In this document: positions 27,004-37,731 of the stretch, one piece after another | How the letters are laid out: every line of letters starts with the position of its first letter | How positions within the stretch are numbered: position 1 is the first letter of the stretch | Source: Alphaproteobacteria bacterium | Lineage (GTDB): Bacteria > Pseudomonadota > Alphaproteobacteria > Ferrovibrionales > Ferrovibrionaceae | Assembly: GCA_017307375.1 (NCBI GenBank) | Contig: JAFKFH010000019.1 | Coordinates: forward strand, 62,001-126,000 | Reading direction: 5' to 3' | Length of the DNA: 64,000 nucleotides | The notes under the pieces: model-generated | Seen by the model: only the letters and a program-made list of their open reading frames with translations | What the model was told of the DNA's origin: nothing | Database searches by the model: none | Translations under genes and position numbers: made by a program

Positions 27004-28032
27004 ATGGCTGAGCGCAGCCAGGCGATCGCGGGATTCATGGAAGCAAGCGGCTGGGGCGCGGCGCGGCGGGCCAATCTGGCCGGCGATGCCTCGTTCCGCC
27101 GCTACGAGCGGCTGACCGCGCCGGACGGGCGCGTCGCCGTGCTGATGGATGCCCCGCCGCCGCACGAGGATGTCAGGCCGTTCCGCCGCGTCGCCGGCAT
27201 CCTGACCGGGCTGGGCCTGTCGGCGCCGCGGGTGATGGCGGCCGACGACGAGGCCGGGCTGTTGCTGCTCGAGGATCTCGGCGACGATACCTACAATCGC
27301 GTCATCGCCGCCCGGCCCGAGCTGGAAGCGCCGCTCTACGACCTGGCGACCGACGCGCTGATCATGCTGCATCGCCGCTTTCGCCCGGCGCTGCACCAGC
27401 AGGTCGCCCGGCTGGACGACGCGCGCGCCCTGGCCGAGGGCGAGCGGCTGCTGGACTGGACCTGGCCGGCGCTGAAGGGCGGGCCGGCCCCGGCCGGGGC
27501 GCGGGCCGAATTCCGCGAAAGCCTCGCCGCCGCGCTGCCGGCGATGCGGGCGGTGCCGGAAACCCTGGTGCTGTTCGACTACCACCAGGACAACCTGCTG
27601 TGGCTGCCCGGCCGCGACGGGGCGGCAGCCTGCGGCCTGCTCGATTTCCAGGATGCGGTGCTGGGGCCGGTGCCGTTCGACCTGATGTCGCTGATCCAGG
27701 ATGTGCGCCGGGTGGTGCCGCCCGCCTTGGGCGAGCGGCTGATCCGCCGCTATCTCGATGCCTTCCCGCGGCTCGACGAGGCCGAATTCCGCGCCGCCTA
27801 CGCGGTCGCCGGGGCGCAGCGCAACATCCGCATCCTCGGCACCTTCGTGCGCCTTGCGCATCGCGACGGCAAACCTACCTATCTCGGCTGGATGGATCGC
27901 ACCTGGGCGATCGTCGAGGAAAACCTCGCCCATCCAGCGCTCGACGATCTGCGCCGGTGGTTCGACCACTACCTGCCGGCCGATCTGCGCCGGCGGGCGA
28001 TCGACCCCGTCCGGCTGGTGACGACGGAGTAG
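27004..28032 (+). CDS. amgK: Amino-sugar kinase AmgK
   Basis: A 342-residue kinase of the aminoglycoside phosphotransferase fold. It phosphorylates N-acetylmuramate or N-acetylglucosamine at the anomeric position in peptidoglycan recycling. The catalytic loop FDYHQDNLL and the metal motif LLDFQDA are present, as is LLLLEDLGD near residue 80. Position directly before murU (6-base gap) matches the AmgK-MurU salvage pathway that bypasses the fosfomycin target. Confidence 0.9.
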   Translation: MAERSQAIAGFMEASGWGAARRANLAGDASFRRYERLTAPDGRVAVLMDAPPPHEDVRPFRRVAGILTGLGLSAPRVMAADDEAGLLLLEDLGDDTYNRVIAARPELEAPLYDLATDALIMLHRRFRPALHQQVARLDDARALAEGERLLDWTWPALKGGPAPAGARAEFRESLAAALPAMRAVPETLVLFDYHQDNLLWLPGRDGAAACGLLDFQDAVLGPVPFDLMSLIQDVRRVVPPALGERLIRRYLDAFPRLDEAEFRAAYAVAGAQRNIRILGTFVRLAHRDGKPTYLGWMDRTWAIVEENLAHPALDDLRRWFDHYLPADLRRRAIDPVRLVTTE

Positions 28033-28038
28033 CCTGCA

Positions 28039-28752
28039 ATGACCAAGATCGATACCGCCATGGTTCTGGCCGCCGGCCTCGGCCTGCGCCTGCGTCCGCT
28101 GACCGAGCGCACGCCCAAGCCGCTGATCCCGGTGGCGGGCAAGCCGCTGATCGACTACGTGCTGGACCGGCTGGCCGGGGTCGGCGTCGAGAAGGCCGTG
28201 GTCAACGTCCACTGGCAGGCCGACAAGCTGCGCGCCTATCTGAGCGGGCGGACCAAGCCCAGGATCGAATTCTCCGACGAGACGGCGGAACTGCTGGAAA
28301 CCGGCGGCGGCGTCGCCAAGGCCCTGCCGCAGCTGGGGCCGGGGCCGTTCTTCGTGCTGAACTCCGACATGATCTGGCGCGACGCCTACGAGGATTCGCT
28401 GAAGCGCCTGGCCGCCGCCTGGGACGGCGAGCGGATGGACGCGCTGCTGCTGGTGGTGCAGACGATCAACGCCATCGGCTATGACGGCCTGGGCGATTTC
28501 ACGATGGACCCGGACGGGCGGCTGACCCGCCGCGACGAACGTTTCGTCGCCCCCTATCTCTATGCCGGGGTGCAGATCCTGCATCCCCGGCTGTTCGAGG
28601 GGGCGCCGGCCGGCCGCTTCTCGCTGAACCGCCTCTACGACAAGGCGGCCGAGAACGGGCGTCTCTACGCCATCCTGCACGAGGGCGACTGGATGGATGT
28701 CGGCCACCCCGAGGGGCTGGCCGCGGCGGAGCGGGCCCTTGGCCCCGGCTGA
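28039..28752 (+). CDS. murU: N-acetylmuramate 1-phosphate uridylyltransferase MurU
   Basis: A 237-residue nucleotidyltransferase. The signature MVLAAGLGLRLRPLTERTPK, the acceptor motif KPLIPVAGKPL, the metal aspartate in LNSDMIW and the C-terminal EGDWMDVGHPEGL are complete. It produces UDP-N-acetylmuramate from the AmgK product. Its 3' end overlaps the start of addB. Confidence 0.92.
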   Translation: MTKIDTAMVLAAGLGLRLRPLTERTPKPLIPVAGKPLIDYVLDRLAGVGVEKAVVNVHWQADKLRAYLSGRTKPRIEFSDETAELLETGGGVAKALPQLGPGPFFVLNSDMIWRDAYEDSLKRLAAAWDGERMDALLLVVQTINAIGYDGLGDFTMDPDGRLTRRDERFVAPYLYAGVQILHPRLFEGAPAGRFSLNRLYDKAAENGRLYAILHEGDWMDVGHPEGLAAAERALGPG

Positions 28753-31711
28753 GCGCCGGCCGACCGTTTCCTACATCCCCGCCGGCCGGCCCTTCGTCGA
28801 CCGGCTCGCCGCCGGGCTGCTGGCCCGTCACGGCGACGACCCGCTGGCCTTCGCCCGCGTCACCGTGCTGCTGCCGACGCGGCGGGCCGTGCGCTCGCTG
28901 CGCGAAGCCTTTCTCCGGGTGGCCGACGGCCGCGCCCTGATCCTGCCGCGGCTGACCCCGCTGGGCGATGTCGACGAGGACGAGCTGACCCTGACGGCCG
29001 CGCCGGGCGACGCCGCGCTCGACCTGGCCCCGGCGATGGCCGAGCTGCGCCGGCAATTGCTGCTGACGCGGCTGCTGCTCGGCCGGCCCGACCTGGTGCC
29101 GCAGCCAGCCCATGCGGCGCGGCTGGCCCGCGACCTCGCCGGCCTGCTCGACGAGGTCGAGACCGAGGGCCTCGACCTCGCCCGGCTCGACCGACTGGTG
29201 CCCGACGAATTCGCCGGCCACTGGCAGGAGACGCTGACCTTCCTGGCGATCATCCGCGAAACCTGGCCGACCCTGCTGGCGGCGGAAGGCGCGCTGGACC
29301 CGGTCGACCGCCGCAACCGGCTGATCGCCGCCCTGGCCGCGCGCTGGGCGGCGCAGCCGCCGCCCGACCCGGTCTATGCCGCCGGCTCGACCGGTTCGAT
29401 CCCCGCCACCGCCGCGCTGCTGGCGATCATCGCCCGCGCCCCGCGGGGCGAGGTGGTGCTGCCCGGTTTCGACCCCGACTTTCCCGCCGCGGCGCTGGCG
29501 GCGCTGCGCGACGATCCCTGCCATCCGCAGGCCGGCATGCAGCGCCTGCTCGACCGCCTCGGCGTCGGCCGCGACGAGGTCGTGGCCTGGCAGGGCGAGG
29601 CCGGCGAAAGCCCGCGGGCGCGGCTGCTGAACGAGGCGCTGGCCCCGGCCTCGGAAACCCATCGCTGGCGCGAACTCGCCCCCGTGCCGGCGGCGGCGCT
29701 GGCCGGGCTTTCCCGGCTCGAGGCCGCCGGCCCGCGCGAGGAGGCGACGGCGATCGCGCTGATGCTGCGCGAAGCCCTCGAAACCGCCGGGCAGACCGCC
29801 GCGCTGATCACCCCGGACCGCGCGCTGGCCCGTCGGGTCGCCGCCGAACTGCGCCGCTGGGACGTCACGATCGACGATTCGGCCGGCCGGCCGCTGGCCC
29901 ATTCGCCGCCCGGCCTGTTCCTGCGCCTGCTGATCGAGGCCTGCGCCGAGGATCTGGCGCCGGTGCCGCTGCTGGCGCTGCTCAAGCATCCGCTGACCGC
30001 CGCCGGGCTCGACCGCGCGGCCTGCCGGCGCCTGGCCCGCCGGCTGGAGCGCAAGGTGCTGCGCGGCCCGCGCCCCGCGCCGGGCATCCACGGCCTGCGC
30101 GTCGCGGTGGCGCGGCTCGGCGACGAGGCCGAGCTGCCCGCCTTCGTCGACCGGCTGGAAGCGGCGCTGAAGCCGCTGCTGGACCTGATGGCGCTGGCGG
30201 CGCCGCCGCTGAAACAGCTGGTCGAGGCGACCACCGCGGCCGCCGAGGCGCTGGCGGGCGAAGCCGGGGAAAAGGGCGAGGCGCGGCTCTGGGCCGGCGA
30301 TGCCGGCGAGGCGCTGTCGGGTTTCCTGCAGGAACTGGGCGAAGCCGCCGACGTGCTGCCCGAACTGCCCGGCCTGTCCTGGCCGCCGCTGCTGACCGAA
30401 CTCCTGAGCCGCCAGATGGTGCGGCCGCGCCAGGGCGCCCATCCGCGGCTGGCGATCTACGGCCTGCTCGAAGCCCGGCTGCAGCAGGCCGACCTGCTGA
30501 TCCTCGGCGGCCTCAACGAGGGGACCTGGCCGCCGGAGGCCGAGGTCGATCCCTGGCTGTCGCGGCCGATGCGCGCCCGCTTCGGCCTGCCGCCGCTGGA
30601 ACGCCGCGTCGGGCTGACCGCGCATGATTTCGTGCAGGCGGCTGCGGCCGGGCGGGTGGTGCTGTCGCGCGCGATCAAGGTCGGCGGCACGCCGACCGTG
30701 CCGTCGCGCTGGCTGGCCCGGCTGGAAACCCGCCTGGCCGATGCCGCGCGCTGGAAGGCGACGCTGCTGGCCGAACCGCCGGCCTGGGTCGAGGCGCTGG
30801 ACCGCCCGGCGGCGGTCGCCGCCAGCCCGCCGCCGCGGCCGCGCCCGCCGCTGGCCGCGCGGCCGCGCGAACTCTCGGTCACCCGGATCGAGACGCTGCG
30901 CCGCGACCCCTATGCGATCTTCGCGGAATATATTCTGAAGCTGCGCGCGCTGCGCCCGCTGGACGAGGATGCCGGCGCGGCCGAGCGCGGCACCCGCATC
31001 CACAAGGCGCTGGACGACTGGGCCCGCGCCCATCCCGGCGACGCCCTGCCGGCCGATGCGCTGCCCCGGCTGATCGCGGCCGGCGAGGAGGCGCTGGCCG
31101 ACATCGTCGACCGCCCGACCGTGCGCGCCTTCTGGCTGCCGCGCTTTCGCCGGATCGCGGCCTGGTTCCTCGAGTTCGAGCGCGGCCGGCGCCAGCACGC
31201 CCGCACCCTGGCGACCGAGCTGAAGGGCACCGTCACGATCGCGGCCCCGGCCGGCCCCTTCGTGCTGAAGGGCACCGCCGACCGCATCGACCGGCTGGCC
31301 GACGGGCGGCTCAGCATCGTCGACTACAAGACCGGCCGGGTGCCGAGCGTCAAGGAAGTCGAAAGCTTCCTGGCCCCGCAATTGCCGCTGGAAGCGGCGA
31401 TGGCCCGGCGCGGCGCCTTTCCCGGCATCGCCCCGGCCGACGTGGCCGAGCTGCTCTATGTCCGGATGACCGGCGGCGACCCGCCGGGCGAGGCGCTGCC
31501 GGTGCAGCGCACGCGCGAGCCGATCGACGTCACCGCCCTGGCCGAGGAAGCCTTCGCCCGCTGCGAGGCGCTGATCGCCGAATACGATGCCGAGGCGACC
31601 GCCTATCTCAGCCGGCCGATCCCCGAGCTGGTCAAGGCCGTCGGCGATTACGACCATCTCGCCCGCGTCGCCGAATGGGGCGGCTTCGCCGGCTGGGACG
31701 AAGACGCATGA
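28739..31711 (+). CDS. addB: Double-strand break repair protein AddB
   Basis: A 990-residue subunit of the AddAB helicase-nuclease. The N-terminus TVSYIPAGRPFVDRLAAGL matches alphaproteobacterial AddB, and the C-terminal PD-(D/E)XK nuclease has RGTRIHKALDDW and SIVDYKTGRVPSV. I chose a TTG start at 28739, with GGAG eight bases upstream and a 14-base overlap with murU. An ATG at 28697 deeper inside murU is the alternative and adds 14 residues unlike the family. The TTG and overlap suggest low, coupled expression. Confidence 0.93.
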   Translation: MAPAERRPTVSYIPAGRPFVDRLAAGLLARHGDDPLAFARVTVLLPTRRAVRSLREAFLRVADGRALILPRLTPLGDVDEDELTLTAAPGDAALDLAPAMAELRRQLLLTRLLLGRPDLVPQPAHAARLARDLAGLLDEVETEGLDLARLDRLVPDEFAGHWQETLTFLAIIRETWPTLLAAEGALDPVDRRNRLIAALAARWAAQPPPDPVYAAGSTGSIPATAALLAIIARAPRGEVVLPGFDPDFPAAALAALRDDPCHPQAGMQRLLDRLGVGRDEVVAWQGEAGESPRARLLNEALAPASETHRWRELAPVPAAALAGLSRLEAAGPREEATAIALMLREALETAGQTAALITPDRALARRVAAELRRWDVTIDDSAGRPLAHSPPGLFLRLLIEACAEDLAPVPLLALLKHPLTAAGLDRAACRRLARRLERKVLRGPRPAPGIHGLRVAVARLGDEAELPAFVDRLEAALKPLLDLMALAAPPLKQLVEATTAAAEALAGEAGEKGEARLWAGDAGEALSGFLQELGEAADVLPELPGLSWPPLLTELLSRQMVRPRQGAHPRLAIYGLLEARLQQADLLILGGLNEGTWPPEAEVDPWLSRPMRARFGLPPLERRVGLTAHDFVQAAAAGRVVLSRAIKVGGTPTVPSRWLARLETRLADAARWKATLLAEPPAWVEALDRPAAVAASPPPRPRPPLAARPRELSVTRIETLRRDPYAIFAEYILKLRALRPLDEDAGAAERGTRIHKALDDWARAHPGDALPADALPRLIAAGEEALADIVDRPTVRAFWLPRFRRIAAWFLEFERGRRQHARTLATELKGTVTIAAPAGPFVLKGTADRIDRLADGRLSIVDYKTGRVPSVKEVESFLAPQLPLEAAMARRGAFPGIAPADVAELLYVRMTGGDPPGEALPVQRTREPIDVTALAEEAFARCEALIAEYDAEATAYLSRPIPELVKAVGDYDHLARVAEWGGFAGWDEDA

Positions 31712-34700
31712 CCGGGATCGAGGTCACCCGGGGCCTCGCCGCCCAGCGCGTCGCCGCCGACCCCGCGCTGTCGGCCTGGGTCGCGGCCAATGCCGGGGCC
31801 GGCAAGACCAAGGTGCTGACCGACCGGGTGCTGCGCCTGCTGCTGGCCGACGTGCGGCCCTCGGCGATCCTGTGCCTGACCTATACCAAGGCGGCGGCGG
31901 CCGAGATGAAGCTGCGCCTGGCCCATCGCCTCGGCGCCTGGGCGATGATGCCCGACGCGGAACTGGGCCGCGAGATGGCGCAGCTGAACGGCGCCATCGC
32001 CGACCGCGCACTGATGCAGAAGGCCCGGCAGCTGTTCGCCACGCTGCTCGACGCGCCCGGCGGCCTCGCCATCCAGACCATCCATTCGTTCTGCGGCGCG
32101 CTGCTGCAGCGCTTTCCGCTGGAGGCGGGCATCGCCCCCGATTTCGCCATCGCCGACGACCAGGCCGCCGCCGAGCTGGCCGAGGCGGCGCGGGCCGGGG
32201 TGTTGTCCGACCCCGATCCCGATCTGGCCCGGGCGCGGGCCGACATCGTCGCGCTGCTGGAAGAGACCGGCTTCGCCAGCCTGCTCGACGGCCTGATCCG
32301 CGAGCGCAAGAAGCTGAAGGGGCTGGTCGCCCGCCATGGCGACGACCCCGCCGCGCTGATCGCGGCGACCGCGGCCGTCCTGGGGATCGATCCCGGCGAC
32401 AGCGAGGCGGCGGCCCGCCAGGCCTTCGCCGCGGCGACCGATCCGGTCGATCTCGGCCGTATCGCCGCGGCGCTCGACTGCGGCAACGACAACGACCGCG
32501 GCCGCTGCGCGGTGCTGCGCCAGTGGCTGAAGGCCGACGGCGCCGGCCGGCTGGCCGGCTGGGCCGACTACCAGTCGCTGTTCCTGCGCGCCGACGGCGA
32601 ACCGAAGGCGCTGAAGAGCATCGCGACGAAGAAGGCCGTCGATGCCGAACCGGGGCTGGAGGCGCTGGTGGCGGCCGAGCAGGCGCGGCTGGCCGCGGTG
32701 CTGGAGCGGATCCGCGCCGCCCGCACCCTGGCGCGGTCGGCGCTGCTGATCCGGCTGGGCCTGGCCTTCCTGGCGCGCTACGAGACGGGCAAGGCCGCCC
32801 GCGGCCTGCTCGACTACGACGATCTGATCCTGCGCACCCGCGACCTCCTGCAGAAGCCGGGCATCGCGCCCTGGGTGCTCTACAAGCTCGACGGCGGCAT
32901 CGATCACCTGCTGGTCGACGAGGCGCAGGACACCGCCCCCGAGCAATGGGAGGTGGTCGCGGCGCTGGTCGAGGAATTCTTCGCCGGCAGCGGCGCCCGC
33001 GAGGCGGTGCGCACGGTCTTCGCCGTCGGCGACCGCAAGCAGTCGATCTATTCGTTCCAGGGCGCGGTGCCCGCCCGGTTCGAGGAGATGCGCCAGGTCT
33101 TCGAACTGAAGGCGCGCGCGGCCGAACTGGCCTTCGAGGACGTGGCGCTGGCCATCTCGTTCCGCTCGGCCCCGCCGGTGCTGGACCTGGTCGACCGCGT
33201 CTTCGCGCAGCCCGCCGCGCGCGGCGGCGTGGCCGAGCACGAGACGGTGCGCCATATTCCGTTCCGCGTCGACCAGCCCGGCCGGGCCGAGATCTGGCCG
33301 CTGCTGGAACCGGTGGTCCGCGAGGCGGCGACCGACTGGCGGGCGCCCACCGAATATCTGCCGGAAGACAACCCCAAGGTGCGGCTGGCCCGCGATATCG
33401 GCCGCCAGGTGGCGATGTGGGTCGCCGGCGGCACCGATCCTGGCGACGTGCTGATCCTGGTGCGCCGGCGCGGCCAGCTTGCCGCCGCGATCGTCACCGA
33501 ACTGAAGCTGCTGGGCGTGCCGGTCGCCGGTGCCGACCGCCTGGTGCTGACCGAACAGCTCGCGGTGATGGACCTGATCGCGCTGGGCCGGTTCTGCCTG
33601 CTGGCCGACGACGACCTGACGCTGGCGACGGTGCTGAAAAGCCCGCTCTACGGTTTCGACGACGACGACCTGTTCGCGCTGTGCCATGACCGGGCCAAGG
33701 CGCGGCTGTGGCCGACCCTGCGCCGGCGCGCGGGCGAGCAGCCGAAATGGACGCGCGCCGCCGCGGAACTGGCCGAATTGCTGGCCCGCGCCGATTTCGT
33801 CGCGCCCTACGAGTTCTACGCCGACCTGTTGTCGGCCCGGCGTGGCCGCGATCGCCTGGTGGCGCGGCTGGGGACCGAGGCGCTGGACCCGATCGAGGAG
33901 ATGCTGGAACAGGCGCTGGTCTTCGAGCAGACCCACGCCCCGTCGCTGGAAAGCTTCCTGCACTGGCTGGAACACCAGGCGATCGAGGTCAAGCGCGACC
34001 TGGACCAGGCGCGAGGCGAGGTGCGCATCATGACGGTGCACGGCGCCAAGGGGCTGGAGGCGCCGATCGTCATCCTGCCCGATTCGCTGTCGGCGCCCGA
34101 CCATACCCACGACCCCCGCCTGCTCTGGCCCGGCGGCAACGAGCCGCGGGCGCTGATCTGGCGCGGCCCCAAGGCCGAATCGCCCCGCCTGGTCGGCGAG
34201 CTGATCGCCGCGGCGCGCGACGAGCAGATGCAGGAATACCGCCGGCTGCTCTATGTCGCGCTGACCCGGGCGCGCGACCGGCTGCTGGTCGCCGGCGCCA
34301 AGGGCGCCCGCCCGCCGGCCGAGGGATGCTGGTACAACCTGGTCGCCGGTGTCGCCCCGGAACTGGTGGTCGACCCGCCGGAACTGGCGGCGGTGCGGCT
34401 GGCCGCCACGCCCGAAACCCCGGCGGTCGGCGTCCCCGCCTGGAGCCGCCGCCCGCCGCCGGAGGAGCCGGTGCCGTCGCGGCCCCTGGCCCCCTCGCGC
34501 GAGACCGAGGCCGATCCCCCGGCGCTCAGCCCGCGGCTGGGTGCCCAGGCCCGCTTTCGCCGCGGCCGCATCGTCCACGACCTGCTGCAGGTGCTGCCCG
34601 ACCTGCCGGCGGCCGACCGGGCGGCGGCGGCGCGGCGGCATCTGGCCAAGCCCGGCCTGGCGCTGGCCCCGCCCGACCAGGCGGCGCTGGCGGGCGAGGT

Positions 34701-35055
34701 GCTGGCGGTGCTGGAAAACCCGCGCTTTGCCGCCGTCTTCGGCCCGGGCAGCCGCGCCGAACTGCCGATCGTCGGCCGTGTCGGCCCCCAGGTGGTGTCG
34801 GGCCAGGTCGACCGGCTGGTGGTGACCGAATCGCGGGTGCTGGTGGTCGATTTCAAGACCAACCGGCCGCCCCCGGCGGTGCCCGAGGCGGTGGCGCGGG
34901 TCTATCTGCGGCAGATGGCGCTCTATCGCGCGGTGCTGGCCCAGGTCTTCCCGGGCCTGCCGGTCGAGTGCGCGCTGATCTGGACCGACGGCGCCCGGCT
35001 GATGGAATTGCCGGCCGACCTGCTCGACCGGGTCTTGCAGGCGTCCTTGACCTGA
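31708..35055 (+). CDS. addA: Double-strand break repair helicase-nuclease AddA
   Basis: A 1115-residue UvrD-type helicase fused to a RecB-like nuclease. Walker A (ANAGAGKT) is at residues 28-35, motif Ia [13 protein letters not shown] near 55, Walker [10 protein letters not shown] near 410, motif [17 protein letters not shown], and motif [17 protein letters not shown] and [13 protein letters not shown]. The nuclease motif [10 protein letters not shown] is near the C-terminus. It overlaps addB by four bases. With AddB it resects DNA ends for RecA loading. Confidence 0.95.
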   Translation: MTGIEVTRGLAAQRVAADPALSAWVAANAGAGKTKVLTDRVLRLLLADVRPSAILCLTYTKAAAAEMKLRLAHRLGAWAMMPDAELGREMAQLNGAIADRALMQKARQLFATLLDAPGGLAIQTIHSFCGALLQRFPLEAGIAPDFAIADDQAAAELAEAARAGVLSDPDPDLARARADIVALLEETGFASLLDGLIRERKKLKGLVARHGDDPAALIAATAAVLGIDPGDSEAAARQAFAAATDPVDLGRIAAALDCGNDNDRGRCAVLRQWLKADGAGRLAGWADYQSLFLRADGEPKALKSIATKKAVDAEPGLEALVAAEQARLAAVLERIRAARTLARSALLIRLGLAFLARYETGKAARGLLDYDDLILRTRDLLQKPGIAPWVLYKLDGGIDHLLVDEAQDTAPEQWEVVAALVEEFFAGSGAREAVRTVFAVGDRKQSIYSFQGAVPARFEEMRQVFELKARAAELAFEDVALAISFRSAPPVLDLVDRVFAQPAARGGVAEHETVRHIPFRVDQPGRAEIWPLLEPVVREAATDWRAPTEYLPEDNPKVRLARDIGRQVAMWVAGGTDPGDVLILVRRRGQLAAAIVTELKLLGVPVAGADRLVLTEQLAVMDLIALGRFCLLADDDLTLATVLKSPLYGFDDDDLFALCHDRAKARLWPTLRRRAGEQPKWTRAAAELAELLARADFVAPYEFYADLLSARRGRDRLVARLGTEALDPIEEMLEQALVFEQTHAPSLESFLHWLEHQAIEVKRDLDQARGEVRIMTVHGAKGLEAPIVILPDSLSAPDHTHDPRLLWPGGNEPRALIWRGPKAESPRLVGELIAAARDEQMQEYRRLLYVALTRARDRLLVAGAKGARPPAEGCWYNLVAGVAPELVVDPPELAAVRLAATPETPAVGVPAWSRRPPPEEPVPSRPLAPSRETEADPPALSPRLGAQARFRRGRIVHDLLQVLPDLPAADRAAAARRHLAKPGLALAPPDQAALAGEVLAVLENPRFAAVFGPGSRAELPIVGRVGPQVVSGQVDRLVVTESRVLVVDFKTNRPPPAVPEAVARVYLRQMALYRAVLAQVFPGLPVECALIWTDGARLMELPADLLDRVLQASLT

Positions 35056-35075
35056 CCTTCCCGGGTTCCTACCTT
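35047..35075 (+). promoter_or_regulatory. Predicted sigma-70 promoter of trxA
   Basis: TTGACC (-35) and TACCTT (-10) separated by 17 bases, straddling the addA stop codon. The start would fall near 35082, about 29 bases before the trxA ATG. Thioredoxin would thus be expressed independently of the long upstream run. Confidence 0.5.
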
Positions 35076-35110
35076 TAGCCCAACCAGCAGTGATACGAAC
35101 GAGGAACCAA

Positions 35111-35431
35111 ATGGCGACCAATCCCGTGACCGATGCGTCGTTCGACAGCGACGTTCTCAAGGCGACCGGCCCGGTCCTGGTCGATTTCTGGGCCGAATGG
35201 TGCGGGCCGTGCAAGCAGATCGCCCCGGCGCTCGAGGAAATCGCCAAGGAGATGGGCGGCAACCTGACGGTCGCCAAGATCAACATCGACGAGAACCCGA
35301 CGGTGCCGACCAAGTACGGCGTGCGCGGCATCCCGACGCTGATGCTGTTCAAGAACGGCCAGGTCGCGGCGACCAAGGTCGGCGCCCTGCCGAAGAGCCG
35401 TATCGTCGAATGGATCAATTCGTCGATCTGA
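35111..35431 (+). CDS. trxA: Thioredoxin
   Basis: A 106-residue classical thioredoxin with the WCGPC active site (C31 and C34), the cis-proline loop GIPTLMLF and the conserved DFWAEW strand. GAGGAA lies six bases before ATG 35111; an upstream in-frame ATG seven codons earlier overlaps this ribosome binding site. It reduces cytosolic disulfides. The addA-trxA order is typical of alphaproteobacteria. Confidence 0.96.
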   Translation: MATNPVTDASFDSDVLKATGPVLVDFWAEWCGPCKQIAPALEEIAKEMGGNLTVAKINIDENPTVPTKYGVRGIPTLMLFKNGQVAATKVGALPKSRIVEWINSSI

Positions 35432-35454
35432 CGACGGGTTTCCCGCGTTGACGG

Positions 35455-35480
35455 GCGGCGGCCGGGCAACCGGCCGCCGC
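35455..35480 (+). terminator. Terminator hairpin after trxA
   Basis: A perfect 11-bp GC-only stem (GCGGCGGCCGG) with a GCAA tetraloop, 23 bases after the trxA stop. The trailing tract is only weakly T-rich (TTCGCATTTC), so it may act from both sides or need Rho. Confidence 0.7.
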
Positions 35481-35518
35481 TTCGCATTTCAGCCAGCTTA
35501 TATTTAAGGCCCGGCGCT

Positions 35519-35884
35519 TCAGCCCTGGAACAGGGCGCTGACCACCAGCCCGGTGCCGACCATGCCGGCCAGCCAGGCCGGCGGGCGCAGCCAGCCGGCC
35601 CCGGCCAGCGTGACGGCGGCATGGGCAAGCCTTGCCGCCAGGAACAGCTGCGCGCCCATCGCCGACAGCATGGTGGCCTCGCCGGTCGCCGCCACCGCCA
35701 GCACGCAGAGCGCGAAGGGGATCATCGCCTCGGCCAGGCTGGCCCGGGCCTCGCCGGCCCGCCCGACCCAGCCGCCCGGTGCCGGCCCGCCGGCCGGAAC
35801 CGCCGCCGCCATCGATCGCGACGGCATCATCAGCGCGGCATACAGCACGCCGGTCGCCATCAGCATCGCCAGTTCGGTCTTCAT
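35519..35884 (-). CDS. MAPEG-like membrane protein
   Basis: A 121-residue protein with about four hydrophobic segments. The signature GRAGEARASLAEAMIPFA about residues 41-58 resembles the substrate/glutathione helix of MAPEG proteins (usually RxxRAHxNxxE). Length is standard for bacterial members. A GGGGGAG ribosome binding site lies about nine bases before the ATG. The function in bacteria is mostly unknown. Confidence 0.75.
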   Translation of the reverse strand: MKTELAMLMATGVLYAALMMPSRSMAAAVPAGGPAPGGWVGRAGEARASLAEAMIPFALCVLAVAATGEATMLSAMGAQLFLAARLAHAAVTLAGAGWLRPPAWLAGMVGTGLVVSALFQG

Positions 35885-35943
35885 CGCGCGTCACTCCCCC
35901 GTTCGGTCGTCGCGGCAGTTGTGGGATCGTGTCTTCTGGGCGT

Positions 35944-36135
35944 TCAGGGCTGGCTGGCGACGATGCGGATGCGGGTGCCCGCCGGCCTGTCCGCCGGGCC
36001 GGCATCCAGCGCGCGGATCGCCTTGTCGCTCATCTGCCGCCAGATATCGGCGATCACCTGGTGCAGATCATTGCGGCCGCCACCGCTGACCGCGGTGCGG
36101 ATGGCATCGTCGAGGCGCTGGTCGTGGGCGGGCAT
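35944..36135 (-). CDS. Small unknown protein, 63 residues
   Basis: A soluble, helical 63-residue protein (MPAHDQRLDDAIRTAVSGGG start) with a basic, proline-containing tail. A perfect GGAGG lies about eight bases before the ATG, which supports it as a real gene. No family is recognised. It lies between the MAPEG-like gene and the efflux pump on the same strand. Confidence 0.55.
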   Translation of the reverse strand: MPAHDQRLDDAIRTAVSGGGRNDLHQVIADIWRQMSDKAIRALDAGPADRPAGTRIRIVASQP

Positions 36136-36210
36136 GGCTTGATCCTCCAGTCGGTGACCGGAGTGTCGCGCGGACCCGGGCGGCCGGACATGCCGGCCGT
36201 CACATCCCGG

Positions 36211-37731
36211 TCATTCCGCCGGCTTGCCCGACCGCAGCGGCAGTTCGGGCAGCAGGAAGACCAGCAGGAAGGCCAGTCCGATGATGCCGATGCCCATCAG
36301 GAAGGTGGTCGAGATCGCATCGCGATAGGCGGCGACGACGGCCAGCCGCTCGGGCTCGGCCAGCGCGCGGATCTGGTCGATGCCGCCGGCCAGCGCCGCC
36401 TCGCCATGGCCGCCGAGGCCGGCCAGCTGGCCGTGCAGCTTGCCCGACAGCACCGCGCCCGAGGCGGCGACGCCGACGACCCCGCCCAGCGAGCGGAAGA
36501 AGGCCAGCGTCGCGGTGGCCGCGCCCATGTCGCGCAGCGGCACGGCGTTCTGCACCGCCGTCGTCATGTTCGGCATGACCAGGCCGAGGCCGAGGCCCAC
36601 GGCCAGCAGCGCCGGCTCGATCACCCACAGCCCCTTGCCGGTCAGCGCCCCCCAGCTCAGCCCGACGAAGGCCAGCGAGGCGGCGCCCAGCCCGACGATC
36701 TGCGCCGGCTTGTAGCGGCCGGTCCGCTGCATGACGCGGCCGTTGGTGAACGACGAGATGACGATGCCGAACATCAGCGCGCTGATCAGCAGGCCGGACG
36801 AGGCGGCATCGACCCCCAGCACCACCTGGAAGAACAGCGGGAAGAAGACGCTCGCCCCCATCAGCCCCATGAAGGTCAGCGCCAGCACGATGCAGGCGAC
36901 GACGAACAGCCGGTTGCCGAACAGCGTCATCGGCAGGATCGGCTCGGGCGCCGCCTGCTCGCGCCACACGAACAGCACGGCCAGCACCAGGGTGGCGGCG
37001 GCAAAGCCGAAGATCTCGGGCGACAGCCAGGGCAGGGTGGCGCCGCCCAGGCTCAGCACCAGCAGCAGCGCGGTGGTGGCGGCCGCCAGCAGGATGGCGC
37101 CGGCATAGTCGATCTGGCGCCGGGTTTCCTGGTGGCGGCGGCGCAGCGCCGTGCCGATCATCACGATCGCGATCAGCCCGACCGGCAGGTTGATGTAGAA
37201 GATCCAGTGCCAGGACAGCGCATCGGTGATGATGCCGCCGACGATCGGCCCGGCGACGCTCGAGACGGCGAAGACCATGCCGATCAGCCCTTGGCGCCGG
37301 CCGCGCTGGCGCGGCGGCACCAGGTCGCCGATGATGATCTGGGCCAGCGGCAGCAGCCCGCCGGCGCCCAGGCCCTGGATGGCGCGGAAGACGATCAGCT
37401 GGGTCATGCTCTGGGCCAGGCCGCACAGCGCCGAACCGGCCAGGAAGATCAGGATCGCCGCATAGATCATCGGCTTGCGGCCGTACTGGTCGGACAGCTT
37501 GCCGTACAGCGGCATCGTCGCCGTGGTGGTCAGCACATAGGCGGTGACGACCCAGGACAGATGGGTGACCCCGCCCAGGTCGCCGACGATGCGGGGCAGG
37601 GCGGTGGCGACGATCGACTGGTCCAGCGCCGACAGCGCCAGGGTGATCATCAGCCCGTAATAGACCCGGCGGATCTCGCGCCGGCGGACCAGGGCTTCCG
37701 GGCTGTCGTCGGTCTCGTCGGGCGCGCTCAT
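36211..37731 (-). CDS. MFS drug efflux transporter, EmrB/QacA (DHA2) type
   Basis: A 506-residue, 14-helix major facilitator. Motif A variant LYGKLSDQYGRKPMIY near residue 75, motif C-like SSVAGPIVGGIITD near 157, and the DQSIVATALPRI start of helix 1 mark a DHA2 proton antiporter. Its ATG overlaps the MarR gene stop by four bases, so the pump is expressed with its regulator. Confidence 0.93.
   Translation of the reverse strand: MSAPDETDDSPEALVRRREIRRVYYGLMITLALSALDQSIVATALPRIVGDLGGVTHLSWVVTAYVLTTTATMPLYGKLSDQYGRKPMIYAAILIFLAGSALCGLAQSMTQLIVFRAIQGLGAGGLLPLAQIIIGDLVPPRQRGRRQGLIGMVFAVSSVAGPIVGGIITDALSWHWIFYINLPVGLIAIVMIGTALRRRHQETRRQIDYAGAILLAAATTALLLVLSLGGATLPWLSPEIFGFAAATLVLAVLFVWREQAAPEPILPMTLFGNRLFVVACIVLALTFMGLMGASVFFPLFFQVVLGVDAASSGLLISALMFGIVISSFTNGRVMQRTGRYKPAQIVGLGAASLAFVGLSWGALTGKGLWVIEPALLAVGLGLGLVMPNMTTAVQNAVPLRDMGAATATLAFFRSLGGVVGVAASGAVLSGKLHGQLAGLGGHGEAALAGGIDQIRALAEPERLAVVAAYRDAISTTFLMGIGIIGLAFLLVFLLPELPLRSGKPAE

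Noticed and set aside
28499-34883. Very long minus-strand open frames opposite addB and addA
   Set aside because: Both are arginine-, glutamine- and glycine-rich shadows of intact AddB and AddA with no motifs of their own.
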